DNA of 64,000 bases, taken from assembly GCF_000784735.1 (NCBI RefSeq), contig NZ_JSYG01000004.1, positions 372,001 to 436,000 on the forward strand. The letters are read 5' to 3'. Below, piece by piece: positions 19,175-29,910 of the stretch. Position numbers and translations under genes: made by a program. This stretch comes from Dickeya undicola. GTDB lineage: Bacteria > Pseudomonadota > Gammaproteobacteria > Enterobacterales > Enterobacteriaceae. Numbering within the stretch: the first letter of the stretch is position 1; each line of letters begins with the position of its first letter. A model generated the notes under the pieces. The model made no database searches and was not told the origin of the DNA. It was given only the letters and a program-made list of their open reading frames with translations.

Positions 19175-20235
19175 GGGTTCACCGTCCTATATCCCCCGTA
19201 CTGACGTTGTACCACCTCAATCTGCTTGCCACGATGAAACAGACTGCGTTGATAGAATTCACTGTCATCCACCCGTATCTGAATGTCGGCGAGGAACCAC
19301 TCGCTCTTGATCGCCAAGACCTGACGGACGCCGCTTTTCGCGTTTTCCGGCAGTGGTGACAGCCCCATAAATTCATTAAGATTGCGCCACCCCTGAGGCG
19401 GACGTTGCTGCAAAATACGCTCGGCCGCGTCGACGCTCATCTCCCCCATGAACAGCGCCGACAGCAATGGCGCGCTCTCTGGCGTCAGGGTATTGACGTT
19501 GACAACCAGCTTGTCCACCGGCAACACGCACACATAAGGCAATAACCGGCGGTACAGCGCCGCATCCACACCCATGACCGCCCGTAGCTCCGTGACATCC
19601 GTCATACGCTGGTTGCCGGGGTGAAAGTTGACATAGCTGTCGTCTTCCGCACCGTTCATCAACGGTTCGCTATCCTCGTCGATCCAGTCACGCACCGCAT
19701 CCGTTACGCGCTCGGCCTGCTTTGGATCATCGCCCAGTACTATCAGCAACTGCCGAAATACCTGCGCGGCGTAAGGCCCCTGCCCGGGATTGCCGCCTTT
19801 GGAAGGCGGGCTTTGAGTGTTGGTGTCGGTATTACTGTTGCCGTCACTGTTATTACTGTTACTACCATTACCGGATGCATTATTCGGCGTCGTTTTTTTA
19901 GCCGGACTGAGCGCATTAAGATTGAGACACGCCTGACCATCCAGCACTTGCGCACGAATTTCGCTGCCGTCCGCCATCATCTGATGGTCCACCTTCGACC
20001 AGGGTTGACCGATGAAGGTACTTTCCGGCGATGCCTGGGCATCACGCTGCAACGTACTGGAAATTAACGCTTCTGCACCCAGCGCATACCAGCGAGCCTG
20101 TGTACGGTTTAGCAGATTGCTGGTACGTTGCCATGCTTTGCCGCTACGCTCGGTAATCGACGCCGCGATGGTGACCATCAACGCCAGCATCAGCATTACA
20201 ATCAACAGGGCGACACCACGCTGCCGACGACTCAT
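19171..20235 (-). CDS. outK: Minor pseudopilin K
   Basis: A 354-residue GspK, the large tip pseudopilin. It has a basic N-terminus and the hydrophobic helix after the prepilin site (RQRGVALLIVMLMLALMVTI). GspK characteristically lacks the usual Glu+5 seen in other pseudopilins. The DWIDED motif (DAVRDWIDEDSEP) belongs to the calcium-binding region of the family. A low-complexity stretch rich in Asn, Ser and Asp lies at about residues 115-150. It overlaps outJ and outL by 4 bp. Confidence 0.93.
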   Translation of the reverse strand: MSRRQRGVALLIVMLMLALMVTIAASITERSGKAWQRTSNLLNRTQARWYALGAEALISSTLQRDAQASPESTFIGQPWSKVDHQMMADGSEIRAQVLDGQACLNLNALSPAKKTTPNNASGNGSNSNNSDGNSNTDTNTQSPPSKGGNPGQGPYAAQVFRQLLIVLGDDPKQAERVTDAVRDWIDEDSEPLMNGAEDDSYVNFHPGNQRMTDVTELRAVMGVDAALYRRLLPYVCVLPVDKLVVNVNTLTPESAPLLSALFMGEMSVDAAERILQQRPPQGWRNLNEFMGLSPLPENAKSGVRQVLAIKSEWFLADIQIRVDDSEFYQRSLFHRGKQIEVVQRQYGGYRTVNP

Positions 20236-20972
20236 GAGTCACCTCCGCCGTTGTCATCCGGCGATGGTTGATTCTGCTCGCCAGATGAGTCGGTATTTTC
20301 CTGCGGCGGCTGATCCTGACTGTTCTCGTCCTTGTTCTCATCGCCATTATTGCCATTCGGTCCGCCCTTACGCTGCGCCTCCACATAGCGAGGTGTCACC
20401 AGGAACACGCGGGTAATCTCACCGTAGTCCCGCAAGGTAACGACCATGGCAATCCCTTGCGGCAGGTGAGCCGGATCGTCCCAGCGGTCCTGCCAGCCAT
20501 CTTTGCCGAAAAAGCGCAATACAAACCCCGTTACGCCGGTTAACACCGGACGTATCGCCGCCTCCTGCGTGGACAGCGGCTCGGACGAGTCATAAAACAG
20601 CCGCTCCAGTGTATCGCCGCGCAACCGATACCCGACACGTTGTAATTCAGAGCGCGGCATAATCCCCAACGGATTGAGCCAACCATTGCGGATGAAGCTA
20701 ACCGCCCAGTCGGCGCTGCTTAATTGATAACGCTCGGCGTAAAACCCCAGCTCATAGCCCTGACTGCGACGGGGAACGATTTGTGAAAAATCGCGATCCA
20801 TCAAAGAAAAAGCCCGCTGCAACTCCGCCAGACGGGCCTCTTTACGCGCCGAAACCTCATCGTTGCGCATCACGCCATTCATGACTTGCGACGCCGCCAG
20901 GCTGAGCGCGGCGAAAATCGCCAGCGCCAGCATCACTTCCAGCAGGGTAAATCCGCGATCGGCCCGTTTCAC
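20232..20972 (-). CDS. outJ: Minor pseudopilin J
   Basis: A 246-residue GspJ. The type III signal is clear: basic leader then GFTLLEVMLALAIFAALSLA, with cleavage expected after Gly. A globular domain follows. The C-terminal ~45 residues are an Asn/Gln/Asp/Gly/Pro-rich tail (from about KGGPNGNNGDENKD) that looks disordered and is not part of the usual fold. It overlaps outI and outK by 4 bp. Confidence 0.93.
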   Translation of the reverse strand: MKRADRGFTLLEVMLALAIFAALSLAASQVMNGVMRNDEVSARKEARLAELQRAFSLMDRDFSQIVPRRSQGYELGFYAERYQLSSADWAVSFIRNGWLNPLGIMPRSELQRVGYRLRGDTLERLFYDSSEPLSTQEAAIRPVLTGVTGFVLRFFGKDGWQDRWDDPAHLPQGIAMVVTLRDYGEITRVFLVTPRYVEAQRKGGPNGNNGDENKDENSQDQPPQENTDSSGEQNQPSPDDNGGGDS

Positions 20973-21346
20973 TGCGCGGGTTCTCCCGGCTGAACCTGAT
21001 AGCTGCGTAATACGGCATCAGCGGCCCGACTGTCGCGCTCATGACGCACCTCAACATCGACCGCACGCACTCGCGTGTCCGCGGTTGCCACCCCCTGAAT
21101 ACGCCAGAACCAGAGCGAACCGGCAAAATTGACTTCGCCATCCACCCATTGCGTCTGCGGCCACTGTTTTTCCAGCCGCATCACCGCCTGCTGGTTTTCT
21201 GCAATCCAGAGTGCAAACGTTTTTTCTTCCAGCCGACCCAGCCCATTCGCTTGCTGCGCGGTCGTTTTCAGCACCGTTAGTCCGGCCAGTGCGAAAATCA
21301 CCAACGCCACCATCACTTCGAGCAACGTCATTCCCTGCTGTTTCAT
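20969..21346 (-). CDS. outI: Minor pseudopilin I
   Basis: A 125-residue GspI with leader MKQQGMTLLEVMVALVIFAL, the conserved Gly-Met/Phe cleavage site and Glu+5. GspI nucleates the tip complex with GspJ and GspK. It is separated from the outH stop by only a few bases and overlaps outJ by 4 bp. Confidence 0.93.
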   Translation of the reverse strand: MKQQGMTLLEVMVALVIFALAGLTVLKTTAQQANGLGRLEEKTFALWIAENQQAVMRLEKQWPQTQWVDGEVNFAGSLWFWRIQGVATADTRVRAVDVEVRHERDSRAADAVLRSYQVQPGEPAQ

Positions 21347-21349
21347 CCC

Positions 21350-21889
21350 TTATTGCTCCGCTTCCGGCGACGTCTGCACCCGACCATTGGTATCCACCTG
21401 TAGCCAGGCTGAATTGCTGCCATTACGCAACGTCAGACGAAATGGCGTAACTTCGCCGCCCGGCAGGATCAGAATGTGCGGGTCGCCATTGCCCGGCGAA
21501 AATCCGGCACCATCCCCCGCCGCACCCACCTGCGTGGACAGTTCAATCTGAAAGCCATCCGGTAACTCGCTGGGCGAGGACATCCGGTACGGCTGCCAGG
21601 GAACCCAGACATAACGCAGGCGTTGCTGCTCTTCTGGCGAGTTTTCTACCACCTGGCGTTGCAGCAACGCGTATTGCCAGCGGCGGGGCTGGATATAAAT
21701 GCCCAGAATGTGGTCATTCATCTGGCTGTCCTCCACCGCGTACTGCAACTGCGCCTTGAAGCGGGCGATCTGCCAGCCGCTGTCCTGCTGCTTAGGTGCA
21801 GGAATCGCCATCATCACCAATGTGGCGGCCACACCGGCCAGCAACACCACCAGCATGATCTCCAGCAGCGTAAATCCCCGCTGACGCAC
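21350..21889 (-). CDS. outH: Minor pseudopilin H
   Basis: A 179-residue GspH. It has the leader MRQRGFTLLEIMLVVLLAGVA with Gly-Phe cleavage site and Glu+5, then a beta-rich domain. GspH links the tip complex to the main pseudopilus. It starts two bases after the outG stop. Confidence 0.93.
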   Translation of the reverse strand: MRQRGFTLLEIMLVVLLAGVAATLVMMAIPAPKQQDSGWQIARFKAQLQYAVEDSQMNDHILGIYIQPRRWQYALLQRQVVENSPEEQQRLRYVWVPWQPYRMSSPSELPDGFQIELSTQVGAAGDGAGFSPGNGDPHILILPGGEVTPFRLTLRNGSNSAWLQVDTNGRVQTSPEAEQ

Positions 21890-21891
21890 GA

Positions 21892-22350
21892 TCAGGGGTT
21901 CCCGTTACCGTTACTACCGTTGCTGTGACCGTTGCCGACATTCCAGTTACCGATGTCGTCATCCGTATCCGGCATACCATCCGGACCGTAGGAGAACACG
22001 TCCACTTTGCCGTGACGGCCGGGGCTGACCAACTGGTATTCTGCACCCCATGGGTCCTGCGGCAAGCGGCGAATATAACCATCCTGCGGGTAATTACGTG
22101 GTTCCGGCGGTGTGGTCGGTTTTTTCACTAACGCCCCCAGCCCTTGCTCAGTCGTCGGGTAACGGCTGTTATCCAGCTTGTACATATCCAGTGCGCTCTC
22201 CAGCGCAACTATGTCGCTGATGGCTTTCTGCTTGTCGGCTTTTTCTTTGTTGCCCATTAGGTTCGGGACAACCAAACTGGCCAGTACGCCGAGAATGACG
22301 ATGACCACCATGATTTCCAACAGGGTAAAACCTCGCTGACGTCGTTCCAT
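21892..22350 (-). CDS. outG: Major pseudopilin G
   Basis: A 152-residue GspG, the main pseudopilus subunit. The leader MERRQRGFTLLEIMVVIVIL gives the cleavage site and Glu+5. The body has the typical GspG features: LDMYKLDNSRYPTTEQGL, PPEPRNYPQDGYIRRLPQDPWG and a calcium-site region with TDDDIGNW. The last ~16 residues (GNGHSNGSNGNGNP) form a Gly/Asn/Ser tail. It sits 34 bp after the outF stop-to-start junction and is probably the most expressed of the set. Confidence 0.95.
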   Translation of the reverse strand: MERRQRGFTLLEIMVVIVILGVLASLVVPNLMGNKEKADKQKAISDIVALESALDMYKLDNSRYPTTEQGLGALVKKPTTPPEPRNYPQDGYIRRLPQDPWGAEYQLVSPGRHGKVDVFSYGPDGMPDTDDDIGNWNVGNGHSNGSNGNGNP

Positions 22351-22384
22351 CTTTTCGTTACCTCATTAAACGTATCAATCTTCG

Positions 22385-23611
22385 CTACATACTCATTAGG
22401 GTATTCAACTGCAAAATCGGCTGGAGAATCGCCAGCACGATGAACAACACGATACCGGCCATGCTGACGACCAGCAGCGGTTCAAACAACCCGAGCGCCA
22501 GTGTCATCTGAGCGCTGAACTCGCGATCCTGATTGTCCGCCGCACGGGTTAACATGCCATCCAGTTCACCACTACGCTCACCACTGGCGATCATGTGGCG
22601 CATCATCGGCGGAAACAGCGACGTCTGCTCCAGCGCTTTGTGCAGACTCACGCCTTCACGCACCGCATCGGTCGCCTGCCCCAGCCGGAAACGAGCGTAA
22701 TCGTTGGTCAACACATCGCCACTGATGCGCATCGCCTGCAATAATGGCACGGCGCTGGAATTCAGGATGCTTAGGGTACGGGCGTAACGGGCGGTGTTTA
22801 GCCCCCGCGCAATACGCCCGATCAACGGAAGGAACAACAATCGCTGATGGAAGACAAGACGGTGTTTTTCCTGGCGCAGCAACACGCGAAGCCCCATCAC
22901 CGCCAGCACCAGCAATAACACCACCCAGGGGCCGTAGGATCTCACTGCATCGCTGACGCCCATCAGCAACCGGGTCGACAGCGGCAACGCCTGCTTCATG
23001 TGGATAAACTGTTCGACCACCTTGGGCACCACGGCGGACAGCAGGATAGATACCACCGAAATCGCCACCAGGGTCAACACGCAAGGATAGATCATCGCCT
23101 GCTGGATACGGCTGCGCATCTGCTGGCGTTGCTCAGTGTAATCCGCCAGCCGATTCAGCACGGCATCCAGATGACCAGAAGCTTCACCTGCCGCCACCAT
23201 CGCGCAGTACAAACGCTCGAAGCTGCCAGGGAAATTACCCATCGCCTCGGCCAGCGAATGCCCTTCGACTACTTTGGCACGCACCGCTGCCATCAACGCA
23301 CTTAGCTTCGGCTTTTCGCTCTGTTTCGCTACCGCGTCCAACGCCTCTTCCAGCGGCAATGCCGCCGCCACCAGCGTCGCCAATTGACGGGTCAGCAATG
23401 CCAGATCGCTGGCGCTAATACGATGCGAACGGCGTGGCGACAGTGAGAAGCCGCTGCGAGCCGTCACCTCTCCGCGCTGCTCCTCAATCTTGACCGGCAC
23501 CAGCCCTTTCTCACGCAGCAACTGACGAGCGTGACGAGCAGAGTCCGCTTCCTGCATCCCCTGACTTTTCTTTCCCTGGGCGGTCAATGCCTGATACTGG
23601 AACAGCGCCAT
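22385..23611 (-). CDS. outF: Type II secretion inner-membrane protein F
   Basis: A 408-residue polytopic GspF. Two homologous cytoplasmic domains of about 110 residues alternate with membrane helices (near residues 170-190, 220-240 and 375-400). It forms the core of the platform beside the ATPase. The repeated motif [17 protein letters not shown]...AMIYP is characteristic. It starts two bases after the outE stop. Confidence 0.94.
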   Translation of the reverse strand: MALFQYQALTAQGKKSQGMQEADSARHARQLLREKGLVPVKIEEQRGEVTARSGFSLSPRRSHRISASDLALLTRQLATLVAAALPLEEALDAVAKQSEKPKLSALMAAVRAKVVEGHSLAEAMGNFPGSFERLYCAMVAAGEASGHLDAVLNRLADYTEQRQQMRSRIQQAMIYPCVLTLVAISVVSILLSAVVPKVVEQFIHMKQALPLSTRLLMGVSDAVRSYGPWVVLLLVLAVMGLRVLLRQEKHRLVFHQRLLFLPLIGRIARGLNTARYARTLSILNSSAVPLLQAMRISGDVLTNDYARFRLGQATDAVREGVSLHKALEQTSLFPPMMRHMIASGERSGELDGMLTRAADNQDREFSAQMTLALGLFEPLLVVSMAGIVLFIVLAILQPILQLNTLMSM

Positions 23612-23612
23612 G

Positions 23613-25109
23613 TCATTCCTCTTTCGTTACACGCACCACTTCTTCCCACGTGGTGATACCCGCCAAAACCTTATCCAGCCCGTCCTGACGAATGGTGACC
23701 CGGTTATCCCCCAGCATCCGGGCGATACCCAGTTCACTTTCGCCGTGATGAATGGCGGTGCGCACCGTATCGTCGATCAGCAACAATTCATGGATGCCGG
23801 TACGGCCGCGATAGCCGCTGTAATTGCACTTTTCGCACCCACCGGGATGGTAGAGCGTGGTCCCCACGGCCAGACCGGTCTGCTGTGCCTGTTCGTCGTT
23901 GAGGACATAAGGCTGACGGCAGGACGGGCACAATGTTCGCACCAACCGCTGCGCCAGCACCCCTAACAACGATGTGGACAACAGGAACGGCTCGATGCCC
24001 ATATCCTGCAAGCGGGACAACGCGCCCAACGCGCTGTTGGTATGCAGTGTGGATAGCACCAGATGGCCGGTCAGCGACGCCTGTACCGCAATCTGCGCGG
24101 TTTCGCCGTCACGGATTTCCCCCACCAGCACCACATCAGGGTCCTGGCGCAGAATCGCACGCAAACCACGGGCGAAGGTCATATCAACCTTCGGGTTGAC
24201 CTGGGTCTGCCCGATGCCTTCCAGCTCGTATTCAATCGGGTCTTCCACCGTCATAATGTTGCGTTCGGCGGAATTGAGGCGGCTCAGCGCCGCATACAGG
24301 GTGGTACTTTTCCCCGAGCCGGTAGGCCCGGTCACCAGAATGATGCCGTGCGGACGGTGGATTAACGTATCCAATTGGCGGCGGTTGTGCTCGGCCATCC
24401 CCAGCGTTTCCAGATCAAGCCGGACGCTGTTCTTGTCGAGCAGACGCAACACAACGCGCTCGCCGTAGTTGGAAGGCAGGGTCGACACACGCACGTCAAT
24501 CGCGCGGCCGCCAATACGCAGTGCCATGCGGCCATCCTGCGGGACACGTTTCTCGGCGATATCCAGCTTAGCCATCACTTTGATACGGGAAACCAGCAAT
24601 GACGCCAGCTGGCGCTGCGGCCGCAGGATTTCTCGCAACACGCCATCAATACGAAACCGGATCAACAGATGACGTTCAAAGGTTTCGATATGAATATCCG
24701 AGGCCTTGTGCTTGATGGCTTCGGTGAGCATGGCGTTGATCAGCCGAATAATCGGCGCGTCATCTTCGCCATCCAGCAAGTCGTCGCTGTCCGGTAGCTC
24801 TTCCGCCAGCGTATAGAAATCAATATCGTTGCCGATGTCTTCCATCAGGCGACGCGCCTCTTCGGAGTCGCGCTGATAACGTATCACCAGTTGTCGTTCA
24901 AATTCTTCCGGGCTGACCAGACTCACCGTCAACGGCACCCCGGCAACCCGGCGCGCTTCCAGCAACGCCGGTGCCGACGTCTCGGGCACGCACATCACTT
25001 CCGCCGCCGTAGCCGATTCATCCTGCAACAACAGAATCTGCTGCGACCGGGCAAAAGCAAATGGCAGCACCGGTCGCAGTTCAGGCGTGTTGACGGGCTG
25101 ATCGCTCAT
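23613..25109 (-). CDS. outE: Type II secretion ATPase E
   Basis: A 498-residue hexameric secretion ATPase that powers pseudopilus extension. The Walker A site [10 protein letters not shown] is near residue 265; the Asp box and Walker B region read [17 protein letters not shown] tetracysteine zinc site (CPSC ... CEKC) lies at ~395-430. The N-terminal domain (~1-100) should bind OutL. It overlaps the outD stop by 4 bp. Confidence 0.95.
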   Translation of the reverse strand: MSDQPVNTPELRPVLPFAFARSQQILLLQDESATAAEVMCVPETSAPALLEARRVAGVPLTVSLVSPEEFERQLVIRYQRDSEEARRLMEDIGNDIDFYTLAEELPDSDDLLDGEDDAPIIRLINAMLTEAIKHKASDIHIETFERHLLIRFRIDGVLREILRPQRQLASLLVSRIKVMAKLDIAEKRVPQDGRMALRIGGRAIDVRVSTLPSNYGERVVLRLLDKNSVRLDLETLGMAEHNRRQLDTLIHRPHGIILVTGPTGSGKSTTLYAALSRLNSAERNIMTVEDPIEYELEGIGQTQVNPKVDMTFARGLRAILRQDPDVVLVGEIRDGETAQIAVQASLTGHLVLSTLHTNSALGALSRLQDMGIEPFLLSTSLLGVLAQRLVRTLCPSCRQPYVLNDEQAQQTGLAVGTTLYHPGGCEKCNYSGYRGRTGIHELLLIDDTVRTAIHHGESELGIARMLGDNRVTIRQDGLDKVLAGITTWEEVVRVTKEE

Positions 25110-27235
25110 CGCCCCTCCGGCTGATAAAAGGCGGAGATGGACGACTGTACCTGGCGGAAAGTGTACGTATTGCCACCGGACAAACGCAGGGTGTTGTTGT
25201 CCAGCACGCTGTTGCCTTCGCCGCGTTGCTGCTGCTGTTCGTTATTGAAAGAACGGTATTTACTGATCGACGCCTGCTGATATTGCTGTGGGTCGCGGAT
25301 AATGGTTGGGCGTAAAAACAGCATCAGGTTGCGTTTGCTGACTGTCTGACTTTTTGAACGAAACAGGCTACCCAGCCACGGAATATCGCCCAGCAACGGT
25401 ACTTTGTTATTGGTTTCAACAGCCGTCTTATCGAGCAGCCCACCTACGACCACGGTTTCGCCGTTGGTGACCATCACCGCATTGTTCACGGTACGGGTAT
25501 TAAAAGTCACGCCAAGTGAACTGTTGGTGCTGCTGTTGCTGTCCGCCACACTGGAGACTTCCTGCTCAATTTGCAGCAACACCGAATCGCCTTCGTTGAT
25601 CTGCGGTTTTACCCGCAGCTTGATACCAACGGTCTTACGCTCGACGGTATTGAAAATGTTGTCGGCCGATGTGGTCTGCGAACCGGTCAAGACCGGCACT
25701 TCCTGACCCACATTGAAGGTCGCTTCCATGTTATCCAGCGTCACAATGCTTGGCGTCGCCAGTACATCGTTCTTGCTGTCGCTGGACAACGCAGTCAGCA
25801 ACATTGACCAGTTACCGCGATAAAAACCGGCGGTAATACCATTAAAACTACCGATCGCATTGGCATACGCCGTCGTCAGCGTACCGTCGCTGCGGAACTG
25901 ATCGGTTCCGATCACCGCCGTTGAAATTGGAATCCCCGTGTTGGTGAACTGGCTCATCCCGGCACGCTTGTTAGCCCACTGGATCCCCAGATTTAGCCCA
26001 TCGGCATCCTGAATTTCGGCGATGATTGCTTCTACCAACACCTGCGGACGACGAATATCCAGTTGATTGATCACCTGCTCCAGGTCCCGCATGATATCGG
26101 GTGGCGCGGTAATGATCAGTGAGTTGGTCTGATCATGGGCGCGAACCGTCACTTCTTTGCCCTGAATCGTGATAGTGCGACCACCCGAACTGCTGGTGGA
26201 ACCAAACGCAGAGCCAAAGCCCATACTGGAGTTGGACGACGAAGACGAACTACCGGAAGAAGAATTGCTGGACGAACTGGAATTGCTGTTGCTGTTTGAA
26301 CTGCTGCTGGAACGTGGCGATGACGGCCGAGACGCATTCGACGATGAATTGCGGTTGCCACTGGTGCCATTACCGGCCAGCACTTCGATCAGATCCAGCG
26401 CTTTGGCGTACTTGAGATAGATAACCTTAGTTCCGCCTTGCACCACCTGTTTGCGATCCAACTGGCGGATCATCTCCACCGCACGCTGACGGGCGTTTTC
26501 TTCACCACTCACCACGACGGAGTTGGTGCGGCCATCCGCCACCACGTTTGCCAGCATGGTGCTGGGCAATGCGTTCTTTTCATCGCTTTTGTTGAGATCG
26601 TTCACCAGTTTGGCGACGTCTTCCGCCGAAGCGTAGGTCAATGGCACGGTGACCATTTCACGGTCGCCGGTTTTATCCACCGTATTGACGATATCCACCA
26701 GACGTTTGATGACCGCCGCACGCCCGGTCATCAACAACACGTTGGACGGCTCATAATGCACCACTGTACCCGCACCGGCGTTATCGTTGAGCTGACGCAG
26801 CAACGGAGCCAAATCACGTGCCGCTACATTGTTAAGCGGCACCACGCGGGTCACCAGCTCGTCGCCGACTCCCGGCTGTTCGTTATTCGCCAGCGGAATA
26901 GAAGACGATTTAGCGTCTTTGGAACGGATGACTTTCAATACGCCGTTATCCATCGGCACCACCGAGAAGCCATACACATCCAGCACACTGAGAAAGAACT
27001 GGTAATACTGCCCTTCGTTCATCATGTCATAGCTGCGCACGCTGATGGTGCCGCGAACCGTCGGGTCAATAATCACCGTCTTGTTCAGGTTTTTACTGAC
27101 CGTATTGATGAACTCCTGAATATCGGTCCCTTTAAAACTGGCTGAAAATTCGGCAGCCCAGCCACACGGCGAGCCAAGCAGGAGAACGGTTAGCCCCAGC
27201 CACCCCCAGCTTTTTTTTATCCCTTTGCCAAGCAC
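25106..27235 (-). CDS. outD: Type II secretion secretin D
   Basis: The outer-membrane secretin, 709 residues from a GTG start at 27235 that has GGGGGAG upstream. It has a signal peptide ending CGWAAEF, then periplasmic N0-N3 domains, and a secretin domain with [10 protein letters not shown] and [16 protein letters not shown]. The extreme C-terminus is the S-domain that binds the pilotin OutS. A long Ser/Asn-rich low-complexity stretch lies in the N3 region (about residues 305-365). The start is two bases from the outC stop. A longer upstream frame has no better start. Confidence 0.94.
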   Translation of the reverse strand: MLGKGIKKSWGWLGLTVLLLGSPCGWAAEFSASFKGTDIQEFINTVSKNLNKTVIIDPTVRGTISVRSYDMMNEGQYYQFFLSVLDVYGFSVVPMDNGVLKVIRSKDAKSSSIPLANNEQPGVGDELVTRVVPLNNVAARDLAPLLRQLNDNAGAGTVVHYEPSNVLLMTGRAAVIKRLVDIVNTVDKTGDREMVTVPLTYASAEDVAKLVNDLNKSDEKNALPSTMLANVVADGRTNSVVVSGEENARQRAVEMIRQLDRKQVVQGGTKVIYLKYAKALDLIEVLAGNGTSGNRNSSSNASRPSSPRSSSSSNSNSNSSSSSNSSSGSSSSSSNSSMGFGSAFGSTSSSGGRTITIQGKEVTVRAHDQTNSLIITAPPDIMRDLEQVINQLDIRRPQVLVEAIIAEIQDADGLNLGIQWANKRAGMSQFTNTGIPISTAVIGTDQFRSDGTLTTAYANAIGSFNGITAGFYRGNWSMLLTALSSDSKNDVLATPSIVTLDNMEATFNVGQEVPVLTGSQTTSADNIFNTVERKTVGIKLRVKPQINEGDSVLLQIEQEVSSVADSNSSTNSSLGVTFNTRTVNNAVMVTNGETVVVGGLLDKTAVETNNKVPLLGDIPWLGSLFRSKSQTVSKRNLMLFLRPTIIRDPQQYQQASISKYRSFNNEQQQQRGEGNSVLDNNTLRLSGGNTYTFRQVQSSISAFYQPEGR

Positions 27236-27236
27236 G

Positions 27237-28052
27237 TTACTCGTCTCCCCCAAATTCCATATAAATATCCTGACGCTGACCATCCCGCTCCACCGTCAGG
27301 GTAAAGTTATGCACATCAGCCATGCGTTCCATGGCTTTTTTCGCCTGCTCTTCATCACGCAAATCCAACCCATTCAGGGCCACAGCCATATCGTTATCCT
27401 GAAGTCCGACGCGGTAGAATGAATCGCTCTTCGGCCCCGGATTCAACCGGTAGCCTTGCAGTTTGCTGTCGTTCATGACCGGGGAGAAAGAGACGTAATC
27501 GCTCATGGTCGTGGAAGCGCGCTGCTGAAGCTGCTCATTAATTTGTGCGCCAGGGACACCGTCCGGGCTGTTACCTTCCTGGCTGTACAAACCCAGCACT
27601 TCATAGCGCCCCTGGTACTGCAACACCACTTTATCCGGCTGGATCGAAACAATTTTGGCGTTATAACCGGGAACCTCTTCGTTCACACCGCGACTAAATT
27701 GCTCGTTGTCTTTGCTGATAATGGCGATAGAACGGGAAGCGTCGTCGCCTGCCATCACACCAGTCAGTGAAAGGTTCAGCGTAGAAGGCGGCAGATTACT
27801 CATTTGCGACGTATCCAGCCCGGCCTTACTTCTCTCGGGGGAAACACCAAATAACGTAAAATCATTCAGGGTAACGGGCTGCTGTCTGGCCTGTGCTGGG
27901 GTGATCTGCACGCTGGTGACCGGCGCGTTGTCCGGTAAGCCAATACGCCAGAAGATCATGGCTAATTGCTGACAAAAGAGCAGCATCAGCAGATAAAATA
28001 AAATCCGTCTGATGACAGACGGAGATAACGGTGGCAGTTTCGAGATATTCAT
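27237..28052 (-). CDS. outC: Type II secretion protein C
   Basis: A 271-residue GspC that connects platform and secretin and helps select substrates. It has one membrane helix near residues 16-35 ([20 protein letters not shown]), the homology region (FTLFGVSPE...[13 protein letters not shown]) and a C-terminal PDZ domain ([22 protein letters not shown]). The ATG at 28052 gives the Dickeya N-terminus [12 protein letters not shown] that I recall for OutC. It opens the outC-M operon. Confidence 0.95.
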   Translation of the reverse strand: MNISKLPPLSPSVIRRILFYLLMLLFCQQLAMIFWRIGLPDNAPVTSVQITPAQARQQPVTLNDFTLFGVSPERSKAGLDTSQMSNLPPSTLNLSLTGVMAGDDASRSIAIISKDNEQFSRGVNEEVPGYNAKIVSIQPDKVVLQYQGRYEVLGLYSQEGNSPDGVPGAQINEQLQQRASTTMSDYVSFSPVMNDSKLQGYRLNPGPKSDSFYRVGLQDNDMAVALNGLDLRDEEQAKKAMERMADVHNFTLTVERDGQRQDIYMEFGGDE

Positions 28053-28582
28053 CTGCAAACATTATCCCTATGTGTTCGCCGATTATCCTTGCCACGTTCG
28101 CGAACGTGGAATAAGGGCCATACCGCGCTGGTTTTCGAAAGCATGGCTGTCATGCCTGAAAACAACGCTTTTGCATTGTTGCTGTTTTGATGTCGCTCCG
28201 GCCATGGCTAAGCAGCCTGTCCGGATAATTCTACTCGCCAACCCATTCGCCAGAAAAAGCGATGAGCGCCGTATGACATTTATGTTCTGGCGGTTATGTT
28301 CTGGCAGTTTTCAGCCCGTCACATCACGCAAGTACGCAGCCTGTCGGCAAGCGTGTTACTGGCTGACAGGCATCCTGTTTCCTGTTTATGCCAGGCGATC
28401 TGCACGCAATATCATTGCGCCGGATAAGGCTGAAACGCCCAATAATATAACCCAGGTTAATGACAAGACAATCCCCCGGTCAGCAACCATTTTTCCCACT
28501 ATTTTCCAATAAACACCTGACAGAATCGGTCATGTCCGCATTTATCGTTACTTACCAGGAACGAAAAAGTATTCTGCGACAC

Positions 28583-28601
28583 AAGAACACCACATTTTAT
28601 T
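28583..28601. promoter_or_regulatory. Candidate KdgR operator on outC side
   Basis: aagaacaccacattttatt matches AATRAAAYRNYRTTTYRTT at about 15-16 of 19 positions. It is some 530 bp from the outC start, which is far for direct control, so confidence is low. KdgR control of out genes is established in Dickeya. Confidence 0.3.
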
Positions 28602-28780
28602 TACGCACTCATTTCATATCATGACTGGTATTGCCAATTCGCACGATAAATGGCACGTATTTTCTCAATAAACAGGTTCATGCTTATTATCTGTACAAAC
28701 CACAGCCACAGTCCCTTATTCTGGCATCCTCCCGGTTATCGACACCGGGAGGTGAGATGATAACAAGCCGAACTAGTATT

Positions 28781-28846
28781 TATACCCGCCATACTTCAAG
28801 TTGCAGGTACGTTGGCTTTCCTGCAACTCGAATTATTTTGGGTGTA
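28781..28846. repeat. Dispersed palindromic repeat, full copy
   Basis: Arms tatacccgccatacttcaag and the opposing ctgcaactcgaattattttg enclose a short centre. It is one of at least five related copies in the window and lies in the outC-outB intergenic region. Confidence 0.8.
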
Positions 28847-28995
28847 ATAACGATTCATTTAATCACTAACCGTTATTTACCATCCTGATATACATCAACG
28901 TAACCACAATGACACAGGTGTTGTGGCTACTCCCGCTATCCTTAAACGGGTATTCTCACTCGAACACCGTCAAACAGAAACAGCGACACCATGAG

Positions 28996-29014
28996 AGTAA
29001 AACGCCGTTTCATT
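28996..29014. promoter_or_regulatory. Candidate KdgR operator on outB side
   Basis: agtaaaacgccgtttcatt matches the KdgR consensus AATRAAAYRNYRTTTYRTT at all but one position by my count. It lies 225 bp upstream of outB. KdgR represses pectinolysis and out genes in Dickeya, so the site makes biological sense. Confidence 0.5.
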
Positions 29015-29238
29015 AAAACATATTGCCGTTTTTTTTTTGCGACCAGCCTCAAAGTTTTACCGGCATTAATGATCAGCGTAATAGAATGTTGTCAAAATGG
29101 CATTTAGGTCACATAACTGGGATGAAACGTTGATTATTCCGTCTCATTCCCTGAAAAATGAGGCGTCAGACGCGCTGTCAGGCTCTGTTATGGTACGCTC
29201 AGGATGAGCGTCAGGTTGCATAACGTTTGAGGTAAAAC

Positions 29239-29859
29239 GTGAAAAAAACACCGGAAGTGACATCATCAACCCAGGCCGGTTACCGCATACCCGGTTATTT
29301 GTTGATTGTTTACGCATTGCTGCTATTCACGCTGGGCTGGTTTGGTCATCAACGCTGGGCGGATGTCAGTTCCTCTTCGCTTTCAGCCCCCACCGCCGCA
29401 ATCGCCGCTCCACCGATTAAAATCGTCGTACCTGCAACGGCCGCCGAGCCGACGCCTCTCCCCCCGCTAAAAGCCGCTACCGATAACAGGGAAACCACCA
29501 CCTCGCCAGAGGTCACAGCGGAAGATAAAGCGCCAAAAACGGCGGTTGGCTGGCAAACAGCGAAACCGGGAGAGTTGCCTTATATCGCCTTCAGCGCACA
29601 TGTTTATACCTCTGATCCGGATAAACGCAGTGTTACCCTGAACGGAGAGCGCTATCGGGAAGGCGACAGCCCGTATCCGGGGCTGGTGATAGAACAAATT
29701 GAGCAGGACATGGTGATCTTCAGCTTTAACGGTGAAGCGTTCATTCTGGACTCGTTGCAGGACTGGCCGGGCGGGAAACCGGACGCTGACGCGACACAAG
29801 CTAGTGACCCCGAGCCGACGTCAAAACCGGAAAAAACAGCCAGAACAACCAAAAAATGA
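29239..29859 (+). CDS. outB: Type II secretion protein B
   Basis: A 206-residue GspB-family protein. It has a single membrane helix (residues ~20-36, YLLIVYALLLFTLGWFG), a Pro/Ala-rich linker, and a periplasmic domain with YIAFSAHVYTSDPDKRSVTLNG and FSFNGEAFILDSLQDW, which is the GspB C-terminal fold. OutB interacts with the secretin and assists its assembly. It diverges from outC and converges on outS, with a terminator between. Confidence 0.92.
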   Translation: MKKTPEVTSSTQAGYRIPGYLLIVYALLLFTLGWFGHQRWADVSSSSLSAPTAAIAAPPIKIVVPATAAEPTPLPPLKAATDNRETTTSPEVTAEDKAPKTAVGWQTAKPGELPYIAFSAHVYTSDPDKRSVTLNGERYREGDSPYPGLVIEQIEQDMVIFSFNGEAFILDSLQDWPGGKPDADATQASDPEPTSKPEKTARTTKK

Positions 29860-29863
29860 CACA

Positions 29864-29892
29864 GCAACTGCACATCATGCAGTTGCTTTTTT
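29864..29892 (+). terminator. Terminator between outB and outS
   Basis: A 9-bp stem (gcaactgca / tgcagttgc) with a 5-nt loop and six T, 5 bp after the outB stop. Confidence 0.85.
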
Positions 29893-29910
29893 CATTAACG
29901 GAATGAGGAA

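Larger units (their letters stand above)
28053..29238. other. Long divergent outC / outB control region
   Basis: Almost 1.2 kb between divergent outC and outB. No convincing gene is seen; the 166-codon frame on the plus strand has no family features. It holds two KdgR-like sites (28583-28601 and 28996-29014) and one complete palindromic repeat (about 28781-28846). A region ending in GCCGTTTTTTTTTTGC lies near 29024-29040. Confidence 0.6.

Noticed and set aside
28012-28512. 166-codon plus-strand frame in the outC-outB gap
   Set aside because: It has no recognisable domain, poor start context and overlaps the outC start; a non-coding control region is more likely.
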